Below, piece by piece: positions 21,601-31,289 of a stretch of 64,000 nucleotides of DNA. The position numbers were made by a program, and so were the translations under genes. The notes beneath the pieces are model-generated. The model saw nothing but the letters and a program-made list of their open reading frames with translations, made no database searches and had not been told where the DNA came from. The stretch covers positions 20,315,953-20,379,952 of the forward strand of contig NC_084499.1 of assembly GCF_030035675.1 (NCBI RefSeq), given 5' to 3'. Position 1 is the first letter of the stretch; every line of letters begins with the position of its first letter. This stretch comes from Rhineura floridana (taxonomy: Eukaryota; Chordata; Lepidosauria; Squamata; Rhineuridae).

Positions 21601-24600
21601 AAAGGCCCAACATGTCTAAAAAGTAACAATCCCAAGATGAACTAGAAACAATTCAAAGTTCTGCCCTGACACAAATTTAATTCACGGTCAGTTCACGAAG
21701 TAATTATGGGAACTAATTTCAGGGGTACTTCAGAGATTTTTGAACCAATTCAGTGAACTTGATTGTTGTTGTTATGTGCCTTCGATTACGACTTCTGGCG
21801 ACCCCATGGATCAGCGACCTCCAAGAGCATCTGTCATGAACCACCCTGTTCAGATCTTGTAAGTTCAGGTCTGTGGCTTCCTTGATGGAATCAATCCATC
21901 TCTTGTTTGGCCTTCCTCTTTTTCTACTCCCTTCTGATTTTCCCAGCATTATTGTCTCATTTCAAGCCCTGGTAATATATCAACTACTGTACTAACACAG
22001 CTTTTACTACTCCTGCTATTTGCTCAGTGGAGGCTGGTGCTCATCAGGACTGGAAGGGCGGAAGGCAGGAAGGCCAACGGCAGGCAGAGCCAAGTCATTT
22101 GCTTTGGTCCCCAATCTCTCCCAAAGATTTTCTGCAAAGGTAACATGGAGAGTGAGGAGGAGGGGGAGACTGTCAGCCAGTGCCACCCCCTGGACTTGTT
22201 GGACTACTGGGCTAAGATCAAGGTTCTGGTTTTTGGTGTTCAAAGCCTTATGCAGCTTGGGACCAGGGTGCCCGAAAGACCGTCTTACCGCTTATAGACT
22301 CAGCAGATACCATCTCATCAGGAGGTCTGTTCCGCACAATGCAGGAACGGGACCTTTAGCGTGGTGGCACCGACCCATTGGAATTCCCTCCCCTTCAATA
22401 TTAGATAGACGCCATCTCTGTTGTCTTACTGAAGACCTTCCTTTCCCAGGCAGAGACCTTATCCCAGTCTGCATCTGTATTGGAATGGTTTTTAAGACGT
22501 TTTCATTGTTATAATTCTTTGTTGTGTTTGCTGTTCCAGACTCCTTTGGGAGGAAGGGTGGGATATGCATTAAATAAGTAAGTCAGTAAGTAAAAGTCAG
22601 GAGTGAGGCAGGTGGGGGCTGGCTGAGGGCAAACAGAACTTGGGAGCAGCACCCCACTCCCCCTGATGTGCAAGCCTCCACTTGCGGTTTATCACCAGCA
22701 AACCTTCGTTCGATGTTGCACCCCTCTGGCAACAAACACCGTTGTGTGAACCTGAGCCCCAGAAGGGATTTGCTCTCTCCCACAGCCCCCGGTGGCAGGT
22801 AATTTGCCCGTGTTGTGTTGCCTTTGCCATATAGCCCTGAGTTGTACAGAGTGGGCCATCAGGCGATCTGGGAATGCAAAGACGAGGGTGTGCAGATGTT
22901 TCTGGCTGTTGCAGGAGCCCTTGTCTGGGGTGGCCAGATGTGTTTGCTGGTCTGAAGAATTTCCTGTTGGGGAGACGGAGAAGGAGGAGGAGGAGGGCGC
23001 TCAATTGCCAAGGCAGCGATGGCGGCGTTTCCCCCAGGCAGCTGCCGAAGGTCTTGGCTGAAGCTCTCGCAGCAGCTGCGTGTCTGTCTCTTCCTCCCCA
23101 TCCTCCAATTCCGTTCTTAAATCCACTCAAGGCCCCGCTCAAAATTGATAAGCAGATTCCCTAGCGGACCCACACAGGGTGGAATATTTTGTTTTGTGCC
23201 TTATGGCCTTTGCGTCCCACCTCTCCTCCAGGGCACTCAAGGCAGTGTGGAAGGGTCTTCCCCTCCCCGTTTCCTCCTCACAACAAACCTGTGATGTAGG
23301 TTAGGTGAGAGAGAGTGACCGGCCCAAGGTCACCCAGTGAGCTTCGGGTCTGAGTCTGGGAGAGGGCATTCTCCGTGGCACCCCTACGCGGTGGGGCTCC
23401 CTCCCTTGTACACTGAAGGTGCACCTCTTTACCCTGGCCCAGTCACTGTCAGGGAGTCACTGTCGCCTCTCTTTTTCTGCCCACAGCAACCGGTTTGTGC
23501 TGGCACCCACAAGACTTTTATTAAGTTATGAGTACTAGTGGCAACCACCCTATTACTCTGATTGCTCTCTCAGTGGCCAACCAGAGGCCCCAATGAAAGG
23601 CCCACAGGCAAGACCTGTGACACTCTCTCCACTTGTGGTCCCCAGCAGCTGGATTTGGAGATAGCCTGTCTCTGGATATGGAGGGTCCATCTCTTTCTTG
23701 TGGCTGATCACTACTACCCACAGACCTACCTATGAACATAAGAAGAGCCCTGCTGGGCTGGCTCAGGCCAACAATTCATCTAGTCCAGCATCCTGTTCTC
23801 ACAGTGGCCAACCAGATGCCCCAATGGGAAGTCCCCAAGCAGGACGTGAACACAACAGGAACTTCCCCCTGTTGCAGTTTCCAGGAATTGGTATTCAGAG
23901 GCATACTGCACCTGACAGTAAAGATAGAACATAGCCATCATGGCTAGTAGCCACGGATAGCCTTATCCTCCACAAATTCATTGAATCCTATTCCCCGCCC
24001 TTCATACTAAGGTCCCAGGGCAGATTACAACAGTTTAATATGCAACATTAAAAACAGTTAAAACCAACTTACAATCACAACATCACAAAAAAATAAGGTG
24101 GATCCCAATATCTTGTGGAACGCCTCTCCCGCTATGAACCTACCCGGTCACTTCGCTCAGCATCTAAGGCCCTCCTCCGGGTACCAACCCATCGAGAAGC
24201 CCGGAGGACAGTTACTCGATCTAGGGCCTTTTCTGTAGTGGCCACCAAACTGTGGAACAGCCTCCCCGAAGAAGTACGCCTGGCGCCTACGCTTCTATCT
24301 TTTCGGTGCCAGGTTAAGACCTGGCTATGCTCCCAGGCATTTTAAGCGTTTAATGTTATAACTTTAATTTTTTTCTTTTTTCTTTTTTTCTTTTGTTGCT
24401 GCTTGTGTTTATTGTTTGTTGTCTGATTTTATTGTTGATATTTTGTATTTTAACCTTTTTGTACACCGCCCAGAGAGCCACTCGCTATGGGCGGTCTATA
24501 AATGAAACAAATAAATAAATAAATAAAATAAAGGCCAGGGTAAAGAGGTGCACCGTCTTCAGCATTTGCCAAAAACTGTACAGTGAAATTGCCAGACTCA

Positions 24601-24966
24601 CCCCTCTTTGGGGAGGGAGTTCCACAGCTATGTGGAATTCCAGTCTAAGCACAGCCACCTTCTTTCCTTCTTCCTTCTCTCTCTAAGTAAAGTAAGTTTC
24701 TAGTCCTTGTCGTTCTGAAAAGAGGGCTGGATTAAATAGGGACCTAGGAAGGTGCCTAACCCCCACTGTCCCCACCACCGCTCTCTCTCACGCACGCAGA
24801 CAGTGAAGGGAAATGGAAACGAGTATCTTACCGACATGAAGAACATGGTGAAGAAGTAGACCATGGCCTCCATGTGGAATTGCCTCTTGGCAGCGATGCT
24901 GATGGTTGGGAGGAAGGCAAGACTGCTGAGAGTTGGCAGGAGGAGCTTGGCAACCAAGGAGCCCAT
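15523..24966 (-). CDS. MYMK: myomaker, complete coding region (5 exons)
   Basis: Myomaker (TMEM8C) is a multi-pass plasma-membrane protein that drives the hemifusion step of myoblast fusion during skeletal muscle formation, working with the microprotein myomixer. The five exons join in frame into 220 codons with GT-AG borders. The product follows my memory of human myomaker (221 residues) almost throughout: N-terminal MGSLVAKLLLPTLSSLAF, PGLSILCFMQYDILEYF, FDEPKRSTFVMFG, VYTQQIGPG, LRFFFEDWDYTYVHSFYH and the cysteine-rich end STLCCCV. The C terminus is one residue shorter than the mammalian CSTLCCACV, but the cysteines used for membrane attachment are kept. The gene stands alone, divergent from ADAMTSL2 about 21 kb away. 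E-boxes upstream suggest control by myogenic bHLH factors. No 3' poly(A) signal could be fixed. Confidence 0.97.
15700..17210. other. MYMK intron 4, unique part
   Basis: About 1.5 kb of intron without recognised repeat. Open frames on both strands (for example 16327-16650 plus) show no domain. Confidence 0.6.
17215..17640 (+). mobile_element. tRNA-derived SINE dimer in MYMK intron 4
   Basis: Two units, heads near 17240 (GGCCGTAGCTCAGAGCACC) and 17480 (CGCGGTAGAGCACCTGC), joined by the linker GACTAGAATCTTACTTTATT. B boxes GGTTCAATC and a degraded equivalent. A further 400 bp of plain intron follow to exon 4. Confidence 0.75.
18059..18175 (-). CDS. MYMK: MYMK coding exon 4
   Basis: 39 codons in phase 0 at both ends: LQKMKEKKGLYPDKSVY, TQQIGPGFCFGALALM, LRFFFE. 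Acceptor CCCAG and donor GTAAG on minus. Confidence 0.96.
18651..18799 (-). CDS. MYMK: MYMK coding exon 3
   Basis: 149 bp beginning with the last two bases of an alanine codon: ALAEFDEPKRSTFVMF, GVLTIAVRIYHDRWGYG, VYSGPIGTAV and ending VKW. Acceptor CTCAG, donor GTAAG on minus. Confidence 0.96.
18838..19057 (+). mobile_element. family A MITE, shortened, with ATC repeat
   Basis: Head CGGGATGGACGTATCTATCC, then CACATTTCTGCAGTAACTTGC, a run of about nine ATC triplets (18941-18967) and GGTTGGAGAACTCCATTGC. It ends abruptly where a CR1 fragment begins. Lies in MYMK intron 2. Confidence 0.65.
19058..19440 (-). mobile_element. CR1 LINE fragment in MYMK intron 2
   Basis: Reverse complement of CR1 coding sequence: CACTGGATGTCCCTGAGCTC, CTTTCTCTATCCACTTTCTC, ACACAGTATTCCAAATGCGG and ATAGATTTGTGTAATGGCAT. 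Parallel to the better copy at 27.4-27.8 kb. Confidence 0.7.
19441..19994. other. MYMK intron 2, unique part
   Basis: No repeat family or exon recognised. Confidence 0.5.
19995..20530 (-). mobile_element. L2-type LINE 3' region
   Basis: Minus-strand LINE: AT-rich tail at the left, then GTTCAGTTTTCAAGAGATGC, GAGAGTTCCACAGGGCAGGG and TTAGGGCTTTGTGAACTAAC, the reverse of the C-terminal NSLP and FKAL.. coding blocks. Confidence 0.6.
20531..20875. other. intron sequence with an unnamed repeat motif
   Basis: Contains CCCACCTGTCAAAGTTGGCC near 20818, a motif that recurs near 5.9, 8.6 and 38.3 kb. Otherwise unrecognised. Confidence 0.4.
21066..21180 (-). CDS. MYMK: MYMK coding exon 2
   Basis: 115 bp: IYHACDGPGLSILCFMQ, YDILEYFSIFGTALSM, WVSLM plus the first base of the next codon. 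Acceptor CAACAG, donor GTAAG on minus. Confidence 0.96.
21190..21740. other. MYMK intron 1, unrecognised part
   Basis: No exon or repeat family that I can name. Confidence 0.45.
21745..21975 (-). mobile_element. LINE coding 3' fragment
   Basis: On minus it translates to GRPNKRWIDSIKEATDLN, then DRCSWRSLIHGVARSR. This is the C-terminal block found in RTE/BovB-like and some L1-like LINEs. I cannot decide the clade from so short a piece. Confidence 0.6.
22020..22595 (+). mobile_element. degraded L2-type LINE 3' part
   Basis: CTGGGCTAAGATCAAGGTTCTG and CAAAGCCTTATGCAGCTTGG (FKVL..FKALCSLG), TGGAATTCCCTCCCC (WNSL) and tail TCCTTTGGGAGGAAGGGTGG followed by TTAAATAAGTAAG. Confidence 0.6.
22600..23185. 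other. GC-rich intron 1 stretch
   Basis: GC-rich, with a purine-rich AGGAGGAGGAGG run near 22985. Overlapping open frames on both strands reflect composition: no domain, splice-bounded exon or repeat family is seen. Confidence 0.5.
23190..23345 (-). mobile_element. Sauria SINE, 3' body only
   Basis: Reverse complement of the body: CTCACAACAAACCTGTGATG, TAGGTTAGGTGAGAGAGAGT, GGCCCAAGGTCACCCAGTGA. The tRNA-like head is absent. Confidence 0.6.
23545..23985 (-). mobile_element. two CR1 LINE fragments
   Basis: A short piece (about 23560-23690, CAGTGGCCAACCAGAGGCCC) and a second (about 23733-23985, CATCTAGTCCAGCATCCTGT, ATAGCCATCATGGCTAGTAG). Both are the CR1 3' end in reverse. Confidence 0.65.
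23986..24090 (-). repeat. LINE 3'-tail fragment
   Basis: CCCCGCCCTTCATACTAAGG followed by GGCAGATTACAACAG is a LINE tail on minus, head to head with the next element. Confidence 0.45.
24091..24530 (+). mobile_element. L2-type LINE 3' end
   Basis: Encodes ERLSRYEPTRSLRSASKA, RVPTHREARRTVTRSRAFS, LWNSLPEEVRLAPTLLSF and ends with ACCGCCCAGAGAGCCACTCG and an AAATAAATAA tail. By eye it is close to 90 percent identical to 3186-3640, so both come from one recently active family. Confidence 0.8.
24668..24755 (-). repeat. SINE linker fragment
   Basis: AAGTAAAGTAAGTTTCTAGTCC and AAGAGGGCTGGATTAAATAG are the reverse of the SINE linker found between dimer units. Confidence 0.5.
24832..24966 (-). CDS. 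MYMK: MYMK coding exon 1 with start codon
   Basis: 45 codons from ATG at 24964-24966: MGSLVAKLLLPTLSSLAF, LPTISIAAKRQFHMEAM, VYFFTMFFMS. Donor TCG/GTAAG on minus. The start is fixed by alignment with the vertebrate N terminus from memory. Confidence 0.96.
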
Positions 24967-25127
24967 TGGAAAAAGGAAATATTGCCGGTGTGTGAGAGGA
25001 AAAGCAGAGTGGTTGGAAGGAGACAAGACCCGACCAAATTTCAGAGCTGGTTGGCGAAGACTGAGAAGCAGAGCCGCCAAGCTGAGCTGTCCTTGTGCCC
25101 CCCCTCCGATCTTAGCTTTGGAAGAGA

Positions 25128-25471
25128 CAGCTGAGCCAAATGGCCCAGCATGCCCCCCCCAATTGCTGGCTTCACTCTTGATTGTGTTGTCAGCTGACGA
25201 CAGGTGCCGGGGTGTGGGGTGCACAGCCGGCATCTGCCGCTCAACACAGGCTGTGCTTGTGCTGCGTCGAGCCGAGAGCCCTCTGCAAGGCCTGCCCAAC
25301 AGATGGGCCAGCAAAGCTCCCCAGTGTTGTCAATAGATCGGCACAGGTGGGCTCGAGTTTCGTTTTGGCCACGGGGATGGGGAGGTGAGAGAGGGCAATG
25401 CCTTCTTGCTTATTCCTCTCTCCATCTTCCCCCTCTAGCAAAATAATGGGGATTATGGCAGGCGACAGGTG
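25128..25471. promoter_or_regulatory. E-box cluster upstream of MYMK
   Basis: CAGCTG at 25128-25133 and 25191-25196, CAGGTG at 25201-25206, 25344-25349 and 25466-25471: five CANNTG sites of the MyoD/myogenin type, about 160 to 505 bp upstream of the MYMK ATG. Known biology of MYMK (activated by myogenic bHLH factors) makes this the probable proximal promoter. No TATA box was found. Confidence 0.55.
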
Positions 25472-25507
25472 TGTGGAGGAAGGGTGTGGGTTTTTTTGCA
25501 TCTTTCA

Positions 25508-25600
25508 CAAGGAGGTGCCTTCTGCTGATTGAGACCGTAGGTCCATCTAGCTTAGTGTTGTCGACACAGACGGGCAGCGGCTCTTCAGACTTTTGGGTCC
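25508..25600 (-). repeat. SINE 3' part
   Basis: GGTCCATCTAGCTTAGTGTTG and GGCAGCGGCTCTTCAGAC are the reverse of the SINE body. Confidence 0.55.
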
Positions 25601-25602
25601 CA

Positions 25603-25905
25603 TCTGCACATTTGAAGCAGTGTCATACCGCTTTAAACAGACCATATTACTGTTACGTAGTTTTGTTATTTATTCAGTTGATATCCTCCTCTTCCTCCCG
25701 TAGGAGCCCAGGGCAGCAAATAGGTCTGCAACAAAACATGTTGACAATGGCAAAAAGCATTCTTAGAAAAACCATTTAAAACATTCTAATAACAGTTGCA
25801 GATTTATTTTTTTTAAAAAGCACAAAAATGGGAATCCTGAGAACTGTAGTTTGTTAAAGGTGCTGAGAGCGTGTATGCCACCTTGAGCTCCTGGGGGGAA
25901 AGGTG
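25603..25905. mobile_element. family E palindrome with LINE tail inserted
   Basis: Left arm CAGTGTCATACCGCTTTAAACA; right arm GGAATCCTGAGAACTGTAG. Between them TATCCTCCTCTTCCTCCCGTAG and an AT-rich part are a minus-strand LINE 3' end. Confidence 0.5.
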
Positions 25906-25924
25906 GGATATCAATGTAATAAAT

Positions 25925-26310
25925 AAATCCCAGGTTTAAGAGAACCCAAGAAGCACCTGCTGGATCAGGCCAAAGGGGGGCCATCTAGTCCAGCCTCCTG
26001 TTCTCAGAGTAGCCAACCAGATGCCCATTATGGGAATCCCAGAAGCAGGACTTGAGTGCAAGAGCACTCTCCCCTCCTGCGGCTTCCAGCAGCTGGTATT
26101 CAGAGGAATACTACCTCTGACTTATGCTGGCAGAGCATACCCATCATGGCTATAGTAGCCTTATTCTCCATGAATTTGTCTAATCCCCCTTTAAAGCCCT
26201 CCAAGTTGGTGGCTGTCACTGCCTCTTCCTGTGTGAGCCAATTCCAAGGTTTAGCTATGCTCTGCATGAAGAAATCCTTCGTTTTGTCTGTCCTGAATCT
26301 TCCAACGTTC
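25925..26310 (-). mobile_element. CR1 LINE 3' fragment
   Basis: CACCTGCTGGATCAGGCC, CATCTAGTCCAGCCTCC, GCCCTCCAAGTTGGTGGCTG and TTGTCTGTCCTGAATCTTCC in reverse CR1 order. Confidence 0.7.
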
Positions 26311-26846
26311 AGATTTGGGAGGTGCCCTCTAAGTTCTGCCCTGCAGCACAGAGTCCCCCTGTTCTTTAACCCAGCACCATGTACAGAGATGTTGTGGGGT
26401 CAGGACAGAAACCATAGCCCATTGCACAGTGGGTGGATGGCAAGTCTATCGGCCAGCTTGCCCCTTAATTTTATTACGATTGTTAAAAAAGAAAGAGAAA
26501 TGACCTTATTGCAAGCCTCCTGTTTTTATCCTTCCTAGGGAATAATATCTTTTCCTTGGAACCGCCTGCAAATTCTTCGCATCCTTCTCAAAGCAGCTGT
26601 TCAGATGAACGAGGGAACAGGAATGCATGACAACTGTCCCTGTGGTTTTGAGCTCGCAGCCAGGTCAAAAAGACATGAGCTACTGTCTGCGTCAGCCTGG
26701 ATTGACAGGCAAGTCCCACCCTCTCCCTTGAATAGATCCAGAATCTAGGGCTTCTCTCCATCCACGTTAGGCCATCTAAGGCTGCAGTCCTAACCATGCC
26801 AGTTCAGCAGTGAGTCCCAGTGAATTCAGTGAAGCTTATCCCTAGG
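26311..26846. other. spacer without recognised feature
   Basis: No exon or family recognised. Confidence 0.45.
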
Positions 26847-28065
26847 TAGCGATGGGCGAATCTATCCATTTCGTTGTTCCTCAGTTTCCCAATTTTACCA
26901 TCTGAAGTTTGGTTCTCCATATATGTTTGCTTTTTAAAAAAATAAATAAATTGAAAAGTCCTCATGAAAATTCATCAGCATGTTAGTGAGAATTTGTCCT
27001 AATTTTTTGTTGTTGCAATTTTTCCAAATAGACACATTGTTTGCCAAACATTTTTCGCAAGAACATAAGGAGAGTCTGCTGGATCAGGCCAAGGGGGTCC
27101 ATCTAGTCCAGCATCCTGTTCTCAGAGGGGCCAACCAGATGCCCCACTGGGAAGCCCGCATGCAGGACCGGAGTGCAAACAGCGCTGTCTCCTCCTGCGT
27201 TTCCAGTGACTGGTATTTGGAAGCAAAATGCCTCCTCTTATGGAGGCAGAGCGTAGCCATCATAGCTAGTAGCTGTTGATAGCCTTATCATCCATGTATT
27301 TGGGTAATTGTCTTTTAAAGCCATGCAACTTGGTGGCTGTTGCTGCCTCCTGTGGGAGTGAGTTCCATAGTTCAACTCTGTGTGAAGAAGTCCTTCCCTT
27401 TGTCTGTCCTGAATCTTCCAACATTCAGCTTCATGGGATGTCCACGAGTTCTAGCGTTATGACAGAGGGAGGAAAACTTCTCTCTATCCGCTCTTTCCAT
27501 GCCATGGATAATTTTATACATCTCTATCTTATCTCCTCTGACTTGCCTTTTCTCTAAACTAAAAATCCCTGAAAGCTGCAACCTCTCCTCATAAGGGAGT
27601 CAGTTGAACATCCTGGTTGCCCTTTTCTAAACCTTTTCCAACTCTATAATATCGTTTTTGAGATGAGGCGACCAGAACTGTACACAGTATTTCAAATGCA
27701 GCCACACCATAGATTTATACAATGGCATTATGATATCGGCAGTTTTATTTTCAGTACCTTTCCTAATGATCCCTAGCATGGGATTTGCCTTTTTCACAGC
27801 TGCCGGACACTGGCTCAATGCATAATATTTCCCTAATATAATGTGTTTTTATATGTTATTTCCACTAATATATGCATTTTTATGCACGCTTTACCTTTGT
27901 ATTTGCATTTTGGCGCACAGTAATGGGCTGGAGAACTGCACTGAAAAATTCGGAGGAATGCAAATTTTGAAGGATGGGTGTGTTGAGGTTTATGCATTGT
28001 TTCAGAAAACGCAGATTCAGTAAGTTTGCCTTTAAATGAATCAGTGCCTTTCTCCCTCCACCACT
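26847..28065 (+). mobile_element. family A MITE split by a CR1 copy
   Basis: Head TAGCGATGGGCGAATCTATC to CAAACATTTTTCGCA (about 27058), then CR1, then the rest from TATTTCCCTAATATAATG to TTTCTCCCTCCACCAC. The order proves that the CR1 inserted after the MITE. Confidence 0.8.
27059..27823 (-). mobile_element. CR1 LINE, longest copy, inserted in a MITE
   Basis: Minus-strand copy carrying the C-terminal coding part: translated minus pieces read VKKANPMLGIIRKGTENK and YCVQFWSPHLKND, then EKRQVRGDKIEMYKIIHG and TRGHPMKLNVGRFRTDKG. These are CR1-clade motifs. 5'-truncated. Confidence 0.85.
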
Positions 28066-28255
28066 GACTGCCAGGTATGTCGAGTTAGGATTACAGGCTA
28101 TGGTCTTCAGAGCAACAGATCTGGACTGACAAAGCTAGTTTGCTCTTACTGTTGAGATATCAAGAGCATATCAAGATCCCTTGATAATAAATTCACAGCT
28201 GAGGGGAGGGCTGAATTAGGAGGCTTCCTCTTTGACAGTTTTTGTTGTCTGTAGC

Positions 28256-28592
28256 ATGGACGCATCCACACTGAACATTTAACAGCACAATGACAAGCAC
28301 TTTCAATGGTCATGGCTTCCCCCCAAAGAATCCTGGGAGCTATAGTTTGTTAAGTGTGCTGAAAGTTGTTAGGAGAGCCCCTGTTCCTCTCCCAAAGCTA
28401 CAACTCCCAGAGTTCCTTGGGAAGAGGGATTGATTGTTAAACCACTCTAGAAATTGTAGCTCTGTGAGGGGAACTGGTATCTCCACAGCTCTCAGCATCC
28501 GTAACAAACTACATTTCCCAGGAATCTTTAGGGGAAACCATGACTATTTAAAGTGGTATGATACTGCTTTAAATGGTGCAGATGTGGCCATT
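28256..28592. mobile_element. palindromic repeat family E, intact
   Basis: A 337-bp hairpin. The left arm has TGGTCATGGCTTCCCCCC, AATCCTGGGAGCTATAGTTT and GCTACAACTCCCAGAG; the right arm mirrors these. Other copies lie at 14.3, 25.6, 45.1 and 58.7 kb. No clear target duplication, so the superfamily is open. Confidence 0.65.
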
Positions 28593-28885
28593 AATTCAAT
28601 AATATAGATGCATTGTGCAATTCTTTCTCATTTTATAGCGATGGCCAAGTTGACTTTTTTTTTTAAGACACTAAGAAGGGAGACAAAGACAAGACAACTT
28701 TTTGGTAAAGTGGCAGAATTGTATTGATTATACTAAAAGATATGGTTTAGTCACCAAATATGAGTTATGAGTTTACAATGTTTTAATGAACAATATCTGG
28801 AACTGTTTTCTTTGAAAGTGTGTTGTTTATGTTGTGGTTATTATGGGATGGGGTTGATTTAAGAATTCCCTGACCTTCTTTCTCT
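28593..28885. other. spacer without recognised feature
   Basis: AT-rich, nothing recognised. Confidence 0.45.
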
Positions 28886-29034
28886 GAGGCCAGCCTTTCC
28901 CAACTAGTGGGCCACCAGTTGTTGTTGGACCACAATCCCCATCTTTCCTGACCATTGGCAATGCTGGCTGAGGCTGATGGGAGTTGTGGTCCAGCAACAT
29001 CTGGTGGCCCACTAGTTGGGAAAGGCTGGCCTAG
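28886..29034. mobile_element. hairpin hAT-like MITE, family F
   Basis: Starts CAGCCTTTCCCAACTAGTGG after AGGC and ends with the exact complement. The centre carries GTTGTTGGACCACAATCCCC and its mirror. CAG ends suggest hAT. Confidence 0.65.
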
Positions 29035-29690
29035 GCTGAGAGGTCAGAGGCTTAGGGCATCATCGCTTTCTCTTGTTACAATCAGCAGTTTTCTTTGCAT
29101 TTGAATTTTGCAGGTTATGACAATAAATAATATTTTTTTTAAACCAACCAACCAACAACTCATTCTCTACCAATAAAAACATTTCTATGCTATCCTTCAG
29201 CATGTTAAGATTTCACTATTAACCCCCCCCCCCGACAAAGATAAGAAAACAGCAGATGCAACTTGGAAATGCTTAACGATAGCAGTATCATCAGGAATGA
29301 TCAAATTTTCACCTCTACACAACCATTACTCTGTGATATATTGAACAGGATCTTATCCTCTAAAAGCTGGTCCAGAGAGACTGTGTGTGGTCTGAGACTG
29401 GACACTGCCCCCTGCTGTTGTTTGCAAAGGTGCTTCGGTGTGTTGCAGCTCCGGGAGCAGAACTGGTCATGCGTGCAAAGGGGGGCTTGTTTTGAAATGA
29501 GCCTCCCTTTGTGGAGGGTTCTTTGTTCTGCCGCTGTTGCCTTGACCTGGCCTCATCATCACAGAGGTGTTAAAGGTGGCTCTGGCTTGTGGACCACTGC
29601 TGGGGGGGGGGACTCATGCTGAAAGCTCCTCCAAGAAGAAAATAAAGAGACCCTTCCCATGGGATTGTGTTTTTCCCCCTAGTATGTATC
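29035..29690. other. spacer without recognised feature
   Basis: Includes a run of ten C at 29225-29234. An open frame at 29263-29622 on plus shows no domain. Confidence 0.45.
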
Positions 29691-29694
29691 TTTT

Positions 29695-30128
29695 TAAGAA
29701 CATCAGAAGAGCCTGGCTGCTGGATCAGGACAGTAACCGCTCTAGTCCAGCCTCCTGTCCTCAAAGTGGCCAACCAAATGCCCCAAAGGGAAGCCCGCAA
29801 GCAGGACCTGGGCGCAAGGAGCACTCTCCCTTCCTGCAGTTTCCAGCATATTCAGAGACATACTGCCACCGGCAGTGGAGTTGAAACATAAGAAGTGCCC
29901 TGCAGCTGGATCCAGTCAAAGGGGGCCCATCTAGTCCAGCCTCCTGTTCCAACAGTGGCCAATCAAATGCCCCTATAGGAGCAGAGTACGACAGCAGTGC
30001 TGTACCTGCTTGTGATACCTGGCACCTTGTATTCAGAGGCACACTGACTCCGACAGTGGAGGGAGAAGACCGTAAGAGCCTGGCTGCTGAATCAGTGAGA
30101 TGCAACCCAGCCATCATGGCTAGTAGTC
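29695..30128 (-). mobile_element. two CR1 LINE 3' ends in tandem
   Basis: First copy 29695-29885, second 29886-30128. Each begins with an AGAGCCTGGCTGC or AGTGCCCTGCAGCTGGATCC type terminus and runs through CCAGCCTCCTGT.. to the CAGTGGAG block. Same orientation. Confidence 0.65.
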
Positions 30129-30129
30129 A

Positions 30130-30480
30130 TTATTTATTTATTTGGAAAGACATTTATAGGCTGCTCAATCGTACATCTCTCTAAAGCGGTATGCATCATG
30201 AAATTATTGAACAGAACACAGCTCACATCCACAAAGGTTTTTTGTTTTTTAAAACCCAAGTCTGTCTAAGATAATTATCAATAAATCACTGTTTAAAAAC
30301 AGTAAGACTTTTAAAAGCAAACACAGATTGCTAAATGGCATGTCTGGGTAGGCTTTCTGTTTTTTTTTTTAAAAAAACTAATGCTGTTATTGCTTTAATT
30401 TTTATTTATTTATTTATTGCTTTGGGTCGCTTTTCTTTCTAAAAAGGTACGCCCAAGTGAATCAATCAGTCAGTCAATAA
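30130..30480. repeat. opposed LINE 3' tails
   Basis: 30130-30320 reads as a minus-strand tail (TTATTTATTTGGAAAGACATTTATAGG); 30390-30480 as a plus-strand tail (TTTATTTATTTATTGCTTTGG, AGTGAATCAATCAG). Confidence 0.45.
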
Positions 30481-30489
30481 CAGGAGTAT

Positions 30490-31060
30490 AGAAGCTTCCT
30501 ATACGTTTGTATTTACTATTACATTACTATACATTCATATCTAGAACTTATAGCATGCCCAGTAAAGCGTGTGGTTGTGCAGTGTCTTGTACACCAGTAT
30601 GTGACAAATGGCCTCCATCTATCAATGTTTTTATCAACAATGAACAGATGGAAACAAATGGTGTTGTGCAACGTGTCAGTCGGCTTTCAAAGCGTCAGCA
30701 AAGGAGCGCCTGAAGGCAGTCACATCTGCACAGAAAGGAAAGTGGAATGCTGGCATGATTCAAAGTTTGGGGCAAAGAACATAGAAATGGTGACGAGGAA
30801 GGAACATTAATGAGAGACTCACTCGAGACAAGGCGGGGGGCGGCGGAACAGGTGTTTCACTAAAGCCTCACTCAGGGTGGCCAGGCCACACGTTGGAAAG
30901 CAGGTATTTATTCTGCTAATGAACGAGCAAGAAGGATGCAGGTGCAGGCAGGACGCAAACAGATGTGGGCGAGGCAGAAGCTAAAGCCAAGCCTGGAAAC
31001 AGACGTCATAGTTACTGCATATGTGTATATGTGTGTATATATTGGGGTGTGGGACCTCAG
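30490..31060. other. spacer without recognised feature
   Basis: No exon or family recognised; a short TATATGTG run near 31020-31040. Confidence 0.45.
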
Positions 31061-31062
31061 GT

Positions 31063-31165
31063 GTGGGGCCATCTAGCTCAGTGTTGTCTATCCTGACAGG
31101 GAGTCTCTCCCAGCCCTATCTGGAGATGTAGAAGACTGAACCTGGGACCTTGTGATACAAAAAAA
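31063..31165 (-). repeat. tRNA-derived SINE fragment
   Basis: GGCCATCTAGCTCAGTGTTG, CCCAGCCCTATCTGGAGATG and GAACCTGGGACCTTG are the reverse of the SINE body and B box. Confidence 0.6.
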
Positions 31166-31289
31166 GGGTCCTTGTTGCATGCATTTTCATGCAGACATAC
31201 AGTTTACTGGGGGCCCAGTCATCAAGGCTCCTGTTCCAGCCTTGCTATCAGGGATCACTGGAATTATTATTATTGTCGTTGTTGTTGTT

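Noticed and set aside
22597-23142. Long minus-strand open frame of 181 codons in a GC-rich stretch
   Set aside because: It lies in a MYMK intron, overlaps other frames on both strands, has no domain, and GC-rich composition explains the lack of stops.
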